Positions 5,776 through 7,027 of a DNA stretch of 7,027 bases are shown piece after piece; within the stretch, counting starts at the first letter, position 1, and every line of letters starts with the position of its first letter. Under the pieces are notes generated by a model. That model did no database searches and was not told the origin of the DNA. It saw nothing but the letters and a program-made list of their open reading frames with translations. The stretch is from assembly GCA_024640925.1 (NCBI GenBank), contig JAHEEB010000207.1, positions 1 through 7,027 of the forward strand, given 5' to 3'. A program made the position numbers and the translations under genes. This DNA comes from Bacteroidota bacterium. Lineage in GTDB: Bacteria > Bacteroidota > Bacteroidia > Bacteroidales > UBA10428.

Positions 5776-7027
5776 ATGTTAAAACAGCGGTTACAACAAA
5801 AATTATTACAAAAGCTTTCCCCTCAGCAGATCCAGATGATTAAACTGCTGGAAATTCCGACTATGCAGCTCGAGCAACGTATTAAAAAAGAACTCGAGGA
5901 AAATCCTCTTCTTGAAGAAGGTCGTGATAAGGATGAGTTTGAAACCCCTGCAGAAACCCAGGCTGAAGCCGAATCATCATCTTCAGAAAAAGACGATTTT
6001 TCCATTGATGAATATTTGAACAAGGATGATATACCATCTTATAAGCTATATACAAGAAATTTCTCGAAAGATGATAAACGAAATGAGATTCCCTTTTCTG
6101 TTGGAGCCACTTTTCACGATCACCTCGATACACAATTAGGATTGCGAATGCTCGATGAGCATCAGCATGCACTTGCCGATTACATTATTGGGAATATTGA
6201 CGAAGACGGTTATCTGAGGCGTGATTTGGAAGCTATTTCAGACGATTTGGCATTTACTCTGAATATTTCCACTACCGAAGAAGAATTATTGTCGATATTA
6301 CGTATAATCCAGGATTTTGAGCCTGTTGGTGTTGGCGCACGCAATTTGCGTGAATGTTTGCTACTTCAAATAAGAGCAAAAAATCAGGAACATCCTGAAA
6401 TTGCCTTGGCTACAGAAATCATAAGACATTATTTCGATGAATTCACACGCAAACATTACGATAAAATCCAGGCAAAGCTCAATGTCACTGACGGACAGAT
6501 GAAAGGCGCCATCGATGAAATTCTTCACCTGAATCCTAAACCAGGCGGTTCCTTCAGCGACTCGTTGGACAAATCTACACATGTTATTATTCCAGATTTT
6601 ATCCTGGATAACAACGAAGGACAACTTGAAATAAGTCTGAATAGCAGAAATACTCCGGAACTTCGTATTAGCCGTACATATGCCGATATGCTCGAAACTT
6701 ATGCTGCGCATAAAGCGAAAGCTTCATCGGACCAAAAAGAAGCGGTTTCGTTTGTTAAACAAAAGCTTGATTCTGCAAAATGGTTTATCGATGCCATCAA
6801 GCAAAGACAAAACACCTTATTAGTCACTATGAATGCCATATTGGAATACCAACGTGAATATTTTGAAGAAGGAGATGAAACAAAGCTGAAACCGATGATT
6901 CTAAAAGATATTGCCGATAAAACAGGCTTGGATATTTCTACCATATCAAGAGTTGCCAATAGCAAGTATATCCAGACTCATTTTGGAATTATTTCACTAA
7001 AGTTCTTTTTTTCCGAAGGTTTGCAGA
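5776..7027 (+). CDS. rpoN: RNA polymerase sigma-54 factor RpoN, 3' truncated by window edge
   Basis: Sigma-54 directs RNA polymerase to -24/-12 promoters that need an AAA+ activator. The visible 417 residues begin with the glutamine-rich region I (about 1-48, Q4 to Q34, ending ELEENPLLEE). A short acidic region II follows (about 49-85, rich in Asp, Glu and Ser). The core-binding domain contains IIGNIDEDGYL (137-147), FEPVGVGARNLRECLLLQ (181-198) and LNPKPGG (252-258). Near the edge is the DNA-binding helix-turn-helix segment (about 376-398, with STISRVANSKY at 388-398), then FGIISLKFFFSEG (403-415). The RpoN box and stop codon lie beyond the window, so an estimated 60-80 residues are missing. 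The ATG at 5776 gives the canonical N-terminus. The nearby ATG at 5765 is out of frame and stops within six codons. There is no Shine-Dalgarno sequence. Confidence 0.96.
   Translation, partial: MLKQRLQQKLLQKLSPQQIQMIKLLEIPTMQLEQRIKKELEENPLLEEGRDKDEFETPAETQAEAESSSSEKDDFSIDEYLNKDDIPSYKLYTRNFSKDDKRNEIPFSVGATFHDHLDTQLGLRMLDEHQHALADYIIGNIDEDGYLRRDLEAISDDLAFTLNISTTEEELLSILRIIQDFEPVGVGARNLRECLLLQIRAKNQEHPEIALATEIIRHYFDEFTRKHYDKIQAKLNVTDGQMKGAIDEILHLNPKPGGSFSDSLDKSTHVIIPDFILDNNEGQLEISLNSRNTPELRISRTYADMLETYAAHKAKASSDQKEAVSFVKQKLDSAKWFIDAIKQRQNTLLVTMNAILEYQREYFEEGDETKLKPMILKDIADKTGLDISTISRVANSKYIQTHFGIISLKFFFSEGLQ

Noticed and set aside
6361..6711. 116-codon open frame on the minus strand (with neighbours at 5882-6172 and 6699-6965)
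   Set aside because: All are antisense to rpoN, which is clearly coding throughout this stretch.

Overview
The window looks like chromosomal DNA from a member of the Bacteroidota. Three things support this: AT-rich intergenic DNA, starts without Shine-Dalgarno sequences, and TAnnTTTG-type -7 promoter boxes just ahead of the genes. The gene content fits as well: an asnS-rpoN pair and a large MacB/FtsX-type permease of the kind common in this phylum. Family or genus cannot be fixed from this sequence.

Layout. Positions 35-2404 (minus strand) hold a complete 789-residue permease with the two-domain FtsX architecture and no ATPase gene in view. Positions 2405-3001 are a 597-base, very AT-rich divergent intergenic region. 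It holds putative promoters for both flanking genes, a perfect 12-bp inverted repeat, a 13-base direct repeat and one doubtful 57-codon reading frame. From 3002 everything reads rightward: tsaE (t6A tRNA modification ATPase), then, 6 bases later, kptA (RNA 2'-phosphotransferase, Tpt1 family). A 254-base gap with a hairpin follows, then asnS (asparaginyl-tRNA synthetase), a clear intrinsic terminator, and rpoN (sigma-54), which runs off the right edge before its C-terminal RpoN box.

How the genes relate. tsaE, kptA and asnS all act on tRNA or RNA, and tsaE-kptA probably share a transcript. asnS and rpoN are housekeeping and regulatory genes, probably transcribed separately because a terminator and a -7-like box lie between them. 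The permease is divergent and functionally unrelated.

No wholly new system is evident. The best leads are the kptA gene with an intact catalytic tetrad, placed directly behind tsaE and AT-richer than its neighbours, and the unexplained structured DNA between the permease and tsaE.
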